Below, one piece after another: positions 52,433 through 62,400 of a stretch of DNA of 64,000 nt. The translations under genes and the position numbers were made by a program. Where the stretch lies: NCBI RefSeq assembly GCF_030409415.1, contig NZ_JAUFPW010000034.1:62001-126000 (forward strand). The letters are read 5' to 3'. The DNA comes from Pedobacter aquatilis (GTDB lineage: Bacteria > Bacteroidota > Bacteroidia > Sphingobacteriales > Sphingobacteriaceae). The first letter of the stretch is position 1, and every line of letters starts with the position of its first letter. The notes beneath the pieces were generated by a model. The model made no database searches, was not told the DNA's origin, and worked only from the letters and a program-made list of their open reading frames with translations.

Positions 52433-53201
52433 TGAGATTAGAGATTTTGTAGATAGAAACAGGGAGGAATTTGATCACCTTGAAGCTCCGGCTTTTGATA
52501 TGGCTCGCTTTAAGAGAACACTTCCAAAAAAAGAGGTGGTTATTAAAAAGCTTCCTTTCTACAAATCGCCGAAATGGTTGGCAGCAGCTTGTTTATTAAT
52601 TGTTGTTGCTACAAGCTGGTTTATTTATCAGCAAAATAAAGAAACAGAAGTGGTTTACACAAAAACAAAACCTGTAGAGAGCAAAACCACCAATAAACTT
52701 CCAGAGGTAACTAATAATAAAATTGAGCCGACGGAAAAACCCACTGAAAAGGTTGCTTTTGTAAGTTTGGATAAAGCAATACCGAAAAAATCATCAATAA
52801 TATCAAATAATAATGATGATTATAAAGGCTTAAGGGATAGTAGCTCTGCAAGTATGAGGCTGCTTACAATTATGGAGATTGAAAAATCTGATAAGATGAA
52901 TAACAAAATGCTCGATATGCTTGCTCAGACTTTAAATCACGATGGTAATACCAACGTTAGGCTTGCTGCTTTAAGTGTTTTACAGAAATTCAGCTTTGAT
53001 GGTCACGCATCAGGTCTTTTGGTAAAATCTCTAGATAAGCAAAGCGATCCGATAGTTCAACTCGGACTTATTAGTCAGCTTGGAAAAATGAAAAATGTAA
53101 ATATTGATGAAAAACTTTATGCACTTGCAAATAATCCGGAAACATTTGTAGCCGTAAGGGATGAAGCCAATAAAATACTTTTAAATCAAGACAAATTATA
53201 G
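52425..53201 (+). CDS. Membrane anti-sigma factor with C-terminal HEAT-like domain
   Basis: A 258-residue protein. The N-terminus (about 1-45) is cytoplasmic and probably binds the sigma factor. One membrane span (about 49-66; WLAAACLLIVVATSWFIY) follows, then a Thr/Lys/Glu-rich linker and a periplasmic domain (about 145-258) with HEAT-like helical repeats (VRLAALSVLQKF, PIVQLGLISQLGKM, VAVRDEANKIL). This is not a standard zinc-finger anti-sigma layout. Its gene overlaps the sigma gene by 8 bases. The HEAT part may sense envelope proteins; that is inference. Confidence 0.82.
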   Translation: MSDEIRDFVDRNREEFDHLEAPAFDMARFKRTLPKKEVVIKKLPFYKSPKWLAAACLLIVVATSWFIYQQNKETEVVYTKTKPVESKTTNKLPEVTNNKIEPTEKPTEKVAFVSLDKAIPKKSSIISNNNDDYKGLRDSSSASMRLLTIMEIEKSDKMNNKMLDMLAQTLNHDGNTNVRLAALSVLQKFSFDGHASGLLVKSLDKQSDPIVQLGLISQLGKMKNVNIDEKLYALANNPETFVAVRDEANKILLNQDKL

Positions 53202-53226
53202 AAATTATTAAAACAAATAAAAAATT

Positions 53227-54171
53227 ATGAAAAAACAATTCATCGTTCTTTTTTCTATGCTTGCAATCACTTTATCTGCATCAGCACAGAAAGAATACAA
53301 ATTAAGTAAATCATCAGGGCAATTAAATTTGAATATTTCTGGTGCAATAATAGAGGGTTATAGTGGTAACGAAATCGTTTTTTCTATTCCTACTTTTAAA
53401 GAAGAAGTTGTTGATGAAAGAGCAAAAGGTTTAAGGGTAATTACGGGCTCGGGTTTTACAGATAACACAGGTTTAGGTATTGATGTTACCAGCCAAGGTT
53501 CGGAAATTAATGTAAACACAGTTAATAAAGAGCTTAAAGGTGTACTAACCATTAAAGTTCCTCAAGGTGTTAAAGTAAAGTTTACAAACCAGAGCAACAT
53601 GTACCATAGCGATTTGATTTTGAAAAACCTAAAAAGTGAAATTGAAGTATCATCAAGCTACAACAAAATTAAATTGGAGAATAATAGCGGCCCGATGAGT
53701 GTCAAATCATTATTTGGTAGTATTGATGCAAGCTTTCTAAATGAAGTAAAAGGACCGGTTTCTATTATATCGGTATATGGCCATGTTGACGTTTCTTTAC
53801 CAGCAAGTGTAAAAGCAAATGTAGAGCTATCATCTGGTTATGGAAAATTGTATGCTGCTGATGAACTTAAAATTGCAATTGATAAAACAGAGCGGACGCA
53901 AACAGAACAACAAGCAAACAGCAAAGCTTCAACAAGCACTACTACAACAGTAAACGGGTTAAATACAATTATTAATGGTGTAAAAGTTGTGGAAGGCACA
54001 ACTGGATTTACGAGTGTTTTTGGAAATGGGAGAGGTACTACAATTTCAGGTTTGGGATTAGCAGCTTATGGCGGTCGCAGTTCTGAAGATATCAAAGGAA
54101 CCATCAACGGTGGCGGAAGCAATTTAGTGTTAAAATCTAGCTACGAAAACGTATACCTTCGCGTAAAATAA
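53227..54171 (+). CDS. Secreted DUF4097-like beta-repeat protein
   Basis: A 314-residue exported protein (signal peptide cleaved near ASA) with a beta-helix-like repeat pattern: LKSEIEVSSSYNKIKLENNSG, VKSLFGSIDASFL, VSIISVYGHVDVSL and a final LVLKSSYENVYLRVK. It fits the DUF4097/DUF4098 adhesin-like family, whose members respond to envelope stress. A Thr/Ser/Asn-rich stretch lies around 225-245. The gene lies 25 bases after the anti-sigma gene, so it is likely controlled by the sigma factor. Confidence 0.78.
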   Translation: MKKQFIVLFSMLAITLSASAQKEYKLSKSSGQLNLNISGAIIEGYSGNEIVFSIPTFKEEVVDERAKGLRVITGSGFTDNTGLGIDVTSQGSEINVNTVNKELKGVLTIKVPQGVKVKFTNQSNMYHSDLILKNLKSEIEVSSSYNKIKLENNSGPMSVKSLFGSIDASFLNEVKGPVSIISVYGHVDVSLPASVKANVELSSGYGKLYAADELKIAIDKTERTQTEQQANSKASTSTTTTVNGLNTIINGVKVVEGTTGFTSVFGNGRGTTISGLGLAAYGGRSSEDIKGTINGGGSNLVLKSSYENVYLRVK

Positions 54172-54234
54172 TTCATTTTTCTAATCGGCTCGCAAAGCAA
54201 TTCAGCAATTTCCTGAGCCATAAACATTTAAATT

Positions 54235-54963
54235 ATGAAACCAATATTATGTTGGCTATTTACAGCCATAGTGCCTTGTATTGCCTATTCTCAAAGTAAA
54301 ATAAGCGAAAATTATACGGTTAAAAATGCGCAAGCTGTGGTGTTAAATTTTGATTTCCCGAAAACCGTTCGAGTGAGTACCTGGGATAAAAATGAAATTT
54401 CTGTTGAGGCTACAGTTAGAGTAGAAGGGGTTGATGAAAAATCAGTTTTTTATTTAGAGAAAAGTGAATCCGATGGCAAGATTTTTATCAAAAACAAAAT
54501 TGATATGGAGAAAATACCATATAGCTATTTTGTTACCGTGGGTGGTGTTAAACATCGCTTTGCGACCAAAGCAGATGTGGATGTTTTTGTAAAAGAACAG
54601 CCAAGCGGTTCAGTTAAATCTAATTACCAAACAAGAGATATGCAGATAGTTGTTGATGTTAAAATACCGGCAAATCTGAATACTGAAATTACCTCTGTTT
54701 ACGGTTTTGTAGAATTGCAGAATTTTAAAGGACCGATTAAAGTTGAAGCTACATATGGCGGAATTGAGGCCAAATTAGACCAGCAATTAATTGGCAAACT
54801 TAGAATGACCAATCGTTTTGGTAAGATTTACACCAATTTAGATTTAAAGCAAAACGAAGTAAAGGAAGAGCGTTTTTACACTGCAATTAATGCTACGCCG
54901 GGTAAAGGACCGAGTTATGATTTTAATTCATCTTACGGAAATATATATTTAGAACAGCCATAA
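54235..54963 (+). CDS. Second secreted DUF4097-like protein
   Basis: A 242-residue exported protein (signal peptide cleaved near AYS) with the same short beta-repeat type: VVLNFDFPKTVRVSTWDKNE at the N-terminus, TEITSVYGFVELQNFKGPIKVEATYGGIEAKL and a terminal SYGNIYLEQP. It is a shorter paralogue of the upstream gene product. The two follow the sigma/anti-sigma pair. Function unknown; probably envelope stress or cell-surface adhesion. Confidence 0.76.
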   Translation: MKPILCWLFTAIVPCIAYSQSKISENYTVKNAQAVVLNFDFPKTVRVSTWDKNEISVEATVRVEGVDEKSVFYLEKSESDGKIFIKNKIDMEKIPYSYFVTVGGVKHRFATKADVDVFVKEQPSGSVKSNYQTRDMQIVVDVKIPANLNTEITSVYGFVELQNFKGPIKVEATYGGIEAKLDQQLIGKLRMTNRFGKIYTNLDLKQNEVKEERFYTAINATPGKGPSYDFNSSYGNIYLEQP

Positions 54964-55104
54964 GATTTTTAATATATTTTTGTCTATTGGCGCAAGTACA
55001 ATTAAAATAAATTTAGTTTGATGCAACGTTTAAATTTTTCTTGCGTCTTCTATTAAGTTGTACTTGCGTCAATTCCTTTTTATTTATATCTATCTAACTA
55101 TTAA

Positions 55105-57564
55105 ATGCGAAATCCTAAATTATCAATGCTCAACAAAAGATTTTTTCAATTCTGTCTTTTGTTATTAATCTCTCTATCTTTTAGTAAATCTTTCGGTCAA
55201 ACTACAGTAAATGTTAAAGGTGAAGTTGTTGATTCGACTTCCAAAAAACCAATCGAATTTATAACATTAGCAATAAAGAAAGATGGCGTTGCAGTTAAAA
55301 CAACAGTAACATCAGAAAAAGGCTTATTTGAATTCAACAACATCGCTGTAGGAAAATATACTTTAACTGCAATTGCCATAGGTTATAATACTAAAACTGT
55401 AAACTTTGAATTAAGTGAAGCTAAAACCACTTTCGATGCTGGTAAAATCAGCATTTCATCACAAGTAAATAACCTGAGTGAAGTTTCAGTAAGTGCGATG
55501 CGTCCGGTTATTAAGCAAGAGGTTGATAGAATTAGTTACGACATACAGGCAGACCCGGAGAGCAAAATTTTAACCGCATTGGATATGATGCGAAAAGTGC
55601 CATTATTATCTTTAGATGCTGATGATAATATTAAGCTTAAAGGTAGTGGAAACTACAAAATCTTAATAAACGGAAAGCCTTCGAGTATGGTTGCCCGTAG
55701 TCCGAAAGATGTATTGCGTAGTATGCCGGCTTCATCAATCCAAAAGATAGAAGTTATTACAACACCACCAGCTAAATACGATAGTGAAGGTCTTGCCGGG
55801 ATTATCAACATCATCACAAATAAAAAAATAGATAATGGTTACAACGGAAGTTTAAATCTTCGACACCAATTCCCGGTTGGTGGTCCAGGTATTGGCGGTT
55901 TTTTAACGGTTAAACAGGGTAAGTTTGGTATTACTGCTTATGGTGGTACTGGTTTTTATTCATCACCAGAAACACAAAACGTAAATTCCAGGGTAACTTT
56001 AGGTGCTAATCCATCAGAATTATCTAATATCGGAAGAAGAAAATTTGACAATAACTATCGTTACGGCGGTGCAGAACTAAGTTTTGAAATTGATACCTTG
56101 AATTTAATTACTGCTGAAATAAACCCTTACAGTGGATATAATAAATCTACCAATAACCAGATTTTCAGATTAAGTACACCAACACAACTAACTGCTTACG
56201 ATTTATTGAGTCAAAACCGATTTGATTGGAATGGTTTAGATATGACTTTAAACTACCAACTCGGTTTTAAAAGTAATAAAGAACGATTATTAACCTTCTC
56301 TTATAAATTCAATAATGGGGGTAATCCTCAGAAAAATGATTTAACATTCTCAAACCGACAAAACTTTACGGAGCCAAATTACATTCAGGAAAACGATAGC
56401 CGATCGAAAGAACAAACCATCCAGTTAGATTACGTGCATCCGGTAGGAAAACTCAATATTGAAGGTGGCTTGAAAGGAATCTTGAGAGATAACAATAGTA
56501 ATTTTGAATACAGGCAGTTTAATGCAATTACAGGCGATTATCAGATTGTTCCATCAAGAACCAATATTTTTGACAACAATCAAGACGTGATTGGGGCTTA
56601 TAATTCTTACTCTTACAATTTAACAAATTGGGGTTTTAAGGCTGGTGTTCGTATTGAAGAAACTTTTGTAAAGGCAGATTTCATTAGTAATGCATCAAAT
56701 GTTAACACCGACTATTTTAATATAATTCCATCGTTTTCTGTAAACAGGAAATTTAAAAATCAAAGCAATTTAAATTTTGGTTTTACGCAACGTATTGAGC
56801 GCCCGGGAATTGATAACTTGAATCCCTTTGTAGATAGATCAGTACCTAATTTTGAAACAACAGGAAACCCTGATTTGAAGGCTGTTTTGAGTAATAATTT
56901 TGAGCTGACTTACAGCAGGTTTAAAACCGGTTCGGTAAACCTTGGTTTAGCTTATAGCTTTGCCAATAATACCATTCAAAATATTTCTATTTATAATGAT
57001 ATTGATAAAATTACCAGAACGAGTTTTGCTAACGTAGGTAGAAATAAAAATCTAAATACAAATATAAATGTTAATTATCCTCTAACAAAAAACTGGAATT
57101 TAAGTGTAAGCGGAAATATAGGTTATACATGGTTGGAAGGCGCAATTAATGGCGTTTTAACCAAAAACGATGGTTTAGCTGGTTATGTTTATTTAAATAC
57201 GGGTTACAAATTCGAAAAGCAGTGGCGGGCAAATGCAAGCTTTAATTATAGCTCTGCTGATGTATTGTTGCAAGGACGTTCTGGTGAATATTATTACATG
57301 TCTTTTAGTGGAAGTAAGGAGATTATAAAAGATAAACTTACAATTTCTGCAGGGGTGAATAATCCATTTATAAAATACAGATACTATGAAACTTTAACTG
57401 AAGGACCAAACTTTACACAGCGTTATCGGGGCGAAAACTATAACCGTTCTTTTAATATGAGCTTAAGCTGGAAGTTTGGAAAGTTAAAAGATTCTATAAA
57501 AAAGAGCCAACGTAGCATTAGCAATGATGATGTGAAATCTAGCGGAAGCAAATCAGGAAGTTAG
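55105..57564 (+). CDS. Outer-membrane beta-barrel receptor (TonB-dependent-like) with CarboxypepD_reg domain
   Basis: An 819-residue outer-membrane protein: signal peptide (cleaved near FGQ, about residue 32), CarboxypepD_reg-like domain (about 35-125), plug-like domain (about 135-230; KILINGKPSSM, IEVITTPPAKYDSEGLAGIINIITNKK) and a large barrel of OMP_b-brl_3 type. It lacks a SusD partner, so it is not a SusC pair member. It may be a target of the upstream ECF system, being the next gene in the same direction. M8 at 55126 is an alternative start. Confidence 0.9.
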   Translation: MRNPKLSMLNKRFFQFCLLLLISLSFSKSFGQTTVNVKGEVVDSTSKKPIEFITLAIKKDGVAVKTTVTSEKGLFEFNNIAVGKYTLTAIAIGYNTKTVNFELSEAKTTFDAGKISISSQVNNLSEVSVSAMRPVIKQEVDRISYDIQADPESKILTALDMMRKVPLLSLDADDNIKLKGSGNYKILINGKPSSMVARSPKDVLRSMPASSIQKIEVITTPPAKYDSEGLAGIINIITNKKIDNGYNGSLNLRHQFPVGGPGIGGFLTVKQGKFGITAYGGTGFYSSPETQNVNSRVTLGANPSELSNIGRRKFDNNYRYGGAELSFEIDTLNLITAEINPYSGYNKSTNNQIFRLSTPTQLTAYDLLSQNRFDWNGLDMTLNYQLGFKSNKERLLTFSYKFNNGGNPQKNDLTFSNRQNFTEPNYIQENDSRSKEQTIQLDYVHPVGKLNIEGGLKGILRDNNSNFEYRQFNAITGDYQIVPSRTNIFDNNQDVIGAYNSYSYNLTNWGFKAGVRIEETFVKADFISNASNVNTDYFNIIPSFSVNRKFKNQSNLNFGFTQRIERPGIDNLNPFVDRSVPNFETTGNPDLKAVLSNNFELTYSRFKTGSVNLGLAYSFANNTIQNISIYNDIDKITRTSFANVGRNKNLNTNINVNYPLTKNWNLSVSGNIGYTWLEGAINGVLTKNDGLAGYVYLNTGYKFEKQWRANASFNYSSADVLLQGRSGEYYYMSFSGSKEIIKDKLTISAGVNNPFIKYRYYETLTEGPNFTQRYRGENYNRSFNMSLSWKFGKLKDSIKKSQRSISNDDVKSSGSKSGS

Positions 57565-57585
57565 CATAAATAATTATAAACAGAA

Positions 57586-57605
57586 AAAGCCCTAATTAGG
57601 GCTTT
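57586..57605. terminator. Bidirectional terminator hairpin
   Basis: AAAGCCCTAATTAGGGCTTT is a perfect palindrome between convergent genes (ends at 57564 and 57635), with A-rich sequence on its left and CTCTGTTT on its right. Confidence 0.8.
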
Positions 57606-57634
57606 CTCTGTTTATGTATATTGATTCTTTCGAG

Positions 57635-58873
57635 CTATTCGTTCAATAAGCTGTCAACTTCTTTATTAAATTCCTTAACAAAAGCCGTATAGAATTTGCC
57701 TGTCGCGGGACCACTATAACCTGTATGGATTTTAGCAACTTCGCCTTTTTTATTGATAAAAATGGTTGTAGGAAATGATAAGAAGTTATTTAAAGCAGGA
57801 AGCGATTCGGCAACCAGTTTTTTATCTGGTTTTCCGGCAACAACCTGGTCGTATTCAATACCAAATTTTTCTCGAAAATTATTTAATGCTTTTTTAACAT
57901 ATGCAGAATCCAGTTGTCTTTCGTAGTGAATTGCAATAACTTCAATGCCTTTATTGCGATTCTCTTTATACCAAGGCGCAATAAAAGAAGCCTCATCTAC
58001 GCAGTTAGGGCACCAGGTTCCGGTTATGGTTAAAATTACCGGCTTACCTTTATACTTTTCATCGCTAAGCGAAATTTTTTTGCCATTTACATCTGGGAAT
58101 GAAAAATCTAAAGTTTTGTATCCATCCTTAAGATAAGTAAGTTTATAAGCATCTGGTAGTTCAGCATTTTGGTTTTGAATACCTGCAAAGGCAATGCTGC
58201 CTCGAGCATTTATAGATTCACCTACAATTTCGTTGTTATTAGAAAATGTACCTTTGTAATAAGAAGGAGTAGAGCCAATAAAACTAGATAGGTAAAAGTT
58301 GTTTCCTTCAACAACTCCCTCCAAATAACGTGAGTCGCCTGTTATTCTTAAAAAAGTGCCTGTTAGTTTGCTGCCGCTTTGCTTAAACACGCCAACAGTT
58401 TTTTCATCTGTACCACTAGCGTTTTTAAAAGTTACATCATACGTTCCAGAGAAATCAGCCGCTGGTTTTGCTCCTGATGATTTAAACCTAAATTTTTCAC
58501 CTCTCTTTGCCACAACAGAAGTTGGTTTTCCAGAGTTATCCTGTTTTCTTAAAGTACCGCTTAAAGAATCACCACTAATTTTAAAGGCGAACTCATTATC
58601 AAATTGATCTATTTTTATTTTAAGGGAATCACCTTGTTGATAAACTTTTCCACCATCAAACCGCTCATCAGCATTAATAAAAGTTATTTTGTCTTTATCA
58701 ATCTCAAAATTGAAGGGAACTTCGAGTCCTTGTTTTATTTTGAAAATACCGCGATAGTTTCCGTTGGCAGTGTATGCGGATTTTACTTTTAAGGTAGATG
58801 GATTTGTTTGTGCTATTGCTGTTGTTAAGGTAAAGCCGAGGCTTAAGGCTAACATTGTATATTTAATATTCAT
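57635..58873 (-). CDS. TlpA-like thioredoxin-fold protein, periplasmic
   Basis: A 412-residue exported protein (signal peptide cleaved near AIAQ). The N-terminal half (about 25-250) is a beta-rich DUF4369-like domain with GTYDVTFKNASG and YLEGVVEGNNFYLSSF. The C-terminal half is a thioredoxin/AhpC-TSA domain with the CxxC site in GTWCPNCVDEAS. Such TlpA/ResA-like proteins reduce disulfides in the periplasm, for example in cytochrome c assembly. It is divergent from the SAM-riboswitch transcript. The CPNC site is intact. Substrate is unknown. Confidence 0.87.
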   Translation of the reverse strand: MNIKYTMLALSLGFTLTTAIAQTNPSTLKVKSAYTANGNYRGIFKIKQGLEVPFNFEIDKDKITFINADERFDGGKVYQQGDSLKIKIDQFDNEFAFKISGDSLSGTLRKQDNSGKPTSVVAKRGEKFRFKSSGAKPAADFSGTYDVTFKNASGTDEKTVGVFKQSGSKLTGTFLRITGDSRYLEGVVEGNNFYLSSFIGSTPSYYKGTFSNNNEIVGESINARGSIAFAGIQNQNAELPDAYKLTYLKDGYKTLDFSFPDVNGKKISLSDEKYKGKPVILTITGTWCPNCVDEASFIAPWYKENRNKGIEVIAIHYERQLDSAYVKKALNNFREKFGIEYDQVVAGKPDKKLVAESLPALNNFLSFPTTIFINKKGEVAKIHTGYSGPATGKFYTAFVKEFNKEVDSLLNE

Positions 58874-58979
58874 GTAAGGGTGATTTGTTATATCGGCTAC
58901 AAATGTAAGTATCGTTTATCGTAAGAAATAATATTTTCAATAAAATCTATAGAAATTATAGACTATTAAAATTTTATAC

Positions 58980-58987
58980 TATATTTG
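58980..58987 (+). promoter_or_regulatory. Bacteroidota -7 box (TATATTTG) before the SAM riboswitch
   Basis: Matches TAnnTTTG and lies about 17 bases upstream of the aptamer. No clear -33 box was seen. The divergent TlpA gene starts about 110 bases upstream. Confidence 0.6.
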
Positions 58988-59003
58988 CACCAGTTATTTA
59001 AGA

Positions 59004-59118
59004 ATGCTTATCGAGAAAGGTGGAGGGAATGGCCCTTTGAAACCTTAGCAACCAGCTTATTTTAAGTATGGTGCTAATTCCAACCTGTAATGGGGTAGTT
59101 AAGTCAGTTTGATGCTAA
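59004..59118 (+). ncRNA. SAM riboswitch (S-box, SAM-I type)
   Basis: The core reads GAGAAAGGTGGAGGGAATGG then CCCTTTGAAACCTTAGCAACC, and further on GGTGCTAATTCCAAC. These are the conserved P2/P3 and J3/4 sequences of the SAM-I aptamer, which senses S-adenosylmethionine. P1 is short: TATCGA near 59009 can pair with TTGATG near 59108, partly with G-U pairs. A terminator follows at 59144-59175, so binding of SAM would stop transcription. Its target is a SusC/SusD pair, not a biosynthesis gene, which is unusual. Ends are approximate. Confidence 0.92.
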
Positions 59119-59143
59119 AAGAATATTGATGACAATATATGAG

Positions 59144-59175
59144 AGCACTTCTGATTTTTCGGAAGTGCTTTTTTT
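59144..59175 (+). terminator. Terminator of the SAM riboswitch
   Basis: AGCACTTC-N10-GAAGTGCT (8 bp) followed by seven T residues. It is the expected expression platform of a transcription-attenuating riboswitch. Confidence 0.88.
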
Positions 59176-59236
59176 GTAAAAGTATTTCGAAGAATTAAAC
59201 CGATTTGCATTTTAAATGCTGTAAAATAATGTAGAA

Positions 59237-59332
59237 ATGGAAAAATCTAACGAGCAAAAATCAAAATTATCAGCATTTTTAAAAAGCTGTAAAACCATTC
59301 GAATGTGCAAGGCGCTGTGTTGTAGTGCATAG
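59237..59332 (+). CDS. Candidate 31-codon cysteine-rich leader peptide
   Basis: An ATG-started frame of 31 codons between the riboswitch terminator and the SusC gene. It has four cysteines, at residues 18, 24, 28 and 29, the last two adjacent (ALCCSA then stop), and a lysine-rich first half. Cysteine is rare in most proteins, so 4 in 31 is notable. The stop codon is followed by a small hairpin (GGGCT-TTA-AGCCT) and, 51-78 bases later, competing hairpins. A role as a cysteine-responsive leader, as known in actinobacteria, is inference. No paralogue elsewhere in the window; it could also be a chance frame. Confidence 0.45.
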   Translation: MEKSNEQKSKLSAFLKSCKTIRMCKALCCSA

Positions 59333-59383
59333 CTTCGGGCTTTAAGCCTAAATCCAAAATGAAATTTATTGTCATTAAAAAAA

Positions 59384-59414
59384 TCGCTTTTGCAGCGAGG
59401 TGGCATCGCTTTGT
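59384..59414 (+). promoter_or_regulatory. Mutually exclusive hairpins before SusC
   Basis: AGCGA at 59394-59398 can pair either with TCGCT at 59384-59388 (5-base loop) or with TCGCT at 59406-59410 (7-base loop). The second hairpin is followed by TTGTCT. Each stem is only 5 bp, so this is weak as an attenuator. Confidence 0.3.
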
Positions 59415-59457
59415 CTAAAAATTAAATTTTAACTAATCATCACTAATTTAATCAATC

Positions 59458-62400
59458 ATGTTTAAAAAAGTTAAGCATTTAACATTATTGTTTTTGCTGT
59501 TGCTATCTACATTTGCTTATTCACAGAATGCTAATATTTCGGGGACCGTTAAAGATGCCACAGGCGAAGCTTTACCAGGGGTTTCAGTATTTGTTAAAGG
59601 CACAAAACAAGCAGTTATAACTAATAATGATGGCGTTTTTACAATCAGTATAAATGGAAAAGCCACATTAGTGTTCTCTTACATAGGATACACGACTAAA
59701 GAAGTAGAAGTTTCTGGCAGTTCATCATCTTTATCTGTTATTTTAAGCGATGCCAACAACTCGCTTGATGAAGTTGTTGTTACCGCCTTAGGTATTTCCA
59801 GACAGAAAAAATCACTGGGTTATGCCGTTCAAGAATTAAAAGGAGAAAATTTAGCAGAAGCTAAAGAAACTAATTTGGTTAATGCCCTTGCGGGTAAAGT
59901 TGCCGGGGTTAGAGTAACAAATAGTCAAGGCGATATGGGTTCATCCAGAATTGTAATTCGTGGAGAAACTTCAATTTCTGGTAATAACCAACCGCTTTTT
60001 GTTATCGACGGAATTCCTGTAGATAACTCGCAACTCAATTCCGCAGGCGCAAGGGATTATGCCAATACAATTTCCGATATCAATCCGAATGATATTGAAT
60101 CGATGAGTGTTTTAAAAGGGCCGAATGCTGCGGCACTTTATGGCTCTCGTGCAGCTGCTGGTGTAATCATCATCAAGACTAAATCTGGTAAAAGCAAAAA
60201 AGGATTAGGCGTTACTTTCAATTCGAACGCCGTAATTGAAACCTTACTCACACTTCCAAAATACCAGGATGTATTTGGACAAGGCTCCGAAGGGAAATTT
60301 AGTTATGTGGATGGGAGAGGCGCTGGGGTAAACGATGGTGTGGATGAAAGTTGGGGACCAAGAATGAATGGTCAGCTTATACCACAATTTTATTCGAAAG
60401 GGGTAGCTGTTCCATTTGAAGCACATCCAGATAATGTTCGCGATTTTTTTGAAACTGGTTATGCCTTAACTAGTGGAATAGCGATTGAAGATGCCGGCGA
60501 AAAATTCGATTACCGATTATCTTACAATAATTTAAAACAGGTTGGTGTTGTTCCAAACTCCGGACAAGGAAAAAATTCCTTTGCCTTAAATACAACCTTA
60601 AGAATTAATCCGAAATTAAGCTTAACGGCTAATGCAAATTATAGCAAATTAGGTTCTGATAATTTACCTGGAACAGGTGGTTCTCGTTCTACCAGTACGA
60701 TGCTTCAATTTACATGGTTTGGAAGGCAAGTAGATATTAATCGCCTAAAAAATTATTTAGATGAAAACGGAAATACGTTTAACTGGAATAATAGCTATTA
60801 CAGCAATCCATATTGGGTAGCGTATGAAAATACAGTTTCTCAGAACAGAAATAGAATAATTGGTAGCATCGGCTTAAATTATAAAATAATTGATGGTTTG
60901 AATTTTAATTTCCGTACCGGAACCGATTATTACAACGACAGACGTAAAATTAGAATCGCCTACGGTACAAATGGTACACCATTTGGTTCTTATACTGAAA
61001 GTGCTTTTACTGTAAACGAGAATAATACAGATGCAACCCTAAATTACAGCAAGCAACTTAATGATGATTTTAGCTTAGAAGCGCTTTTAGGAACAAACAT
61101 TCGCTCACGATACATTGAACAAAACGACCAGAGTGCACCAAGGCTTGCTGTTGCGGGTTTATATACACTAAGTAACTCACGCGATCCGCTAACTTCTTCA
61201 AATAATTACAGCAAGCTTAAATCTTACAGCGGTTATGCATCTGCACAAATTGGTTTCAGAAACTACCTTTTTGCTAACATCACGGCTCGTAACGATTGGT
61301 CTTCTACACTTCCTGCTCAAAATAGATCATATTTTTATCCATCATTTAACGGAAGTTTTGTAGTTACCGAAGCTTTTGATATTAAGAGCGATATACTTGA
61401 TTATGCTAAACTAAGGGGCGGTTGGTCTAAAGTTGGTAAAGATGCAGATCCTTACCGCTTAATTAATACCTATGGTTTCGGTGCGCCATTTGGTAGCAAT
61501 CCACAACTCACAGCATCTACTACAGATCTTAATCCTGATTTAAAACCAGAAACGACTACATCATCAGAATTTGGTGCCGAAGCAGTTTTGTTTAAAAGAC
61601 GTTTACGCTTCGATATTAGTTTATATAACACCAATAGTTACGACCAAATTTTAAGTGTTGATGTGAGTCCGAGTACCGGATTTAGATCTAAATTGCTTAA
61701 TGCAGGGAAAATCAATAACAAAGGTATTGAGGTTCAGTTAGGTATCACGCCAGTTAAAAAAGCTTTTGTTTGGGATGTTGATGTAAATTATGCGGCTAAC
61801 CGTAGCAAAGTAATTGAACTTGATAAAGCAGGTTTACTGCAAAATTATGTTGTTGCAACCAATTCAGCGCAGGTTATTGCTGCCGTTGGTCAGCCTTATG
61901 GAACGCTTTTCGGCAATGCATTTTTAAGAGATGGAAGTGGAAATATTGTTGTTAATGCTACTGGTGCGCCACAGACTGATCCAACTAAAAGAGTTTTAGG
62001 TAAATATACTCCAGATTGGATTGGTGGCATTTCAAATACTTTTACATATAAAGGTGTAAGTCTGGGTGTATTGATAGACGCTAGTTTTGGTGGTTCGATT
62101 TATAATGGGACCTATGCGACCGGAACTTATACAGGTGTTTTAGCCTCTACTTTGCCAGGTCGTGGTGCAGAGTTTGGCGGTATTTCATACTACTACCCAG
62201 GTAATTTGAAAGCAAATGGAACCGTTAGAGTAACGTCTAATAACGCGGCTCCGGCAGGGGTAACGGTTTACGATGACGGGATGATATTTGATGGAGTAAC
62301 TGCGGATGGAAAAAAGAATGAGAAAATTCTTCCTGCGCAGCAGTACTACAAATCTTTCCGTACGATAGATGAGGCAAATATTTTTGACGCCTCTTACGTT

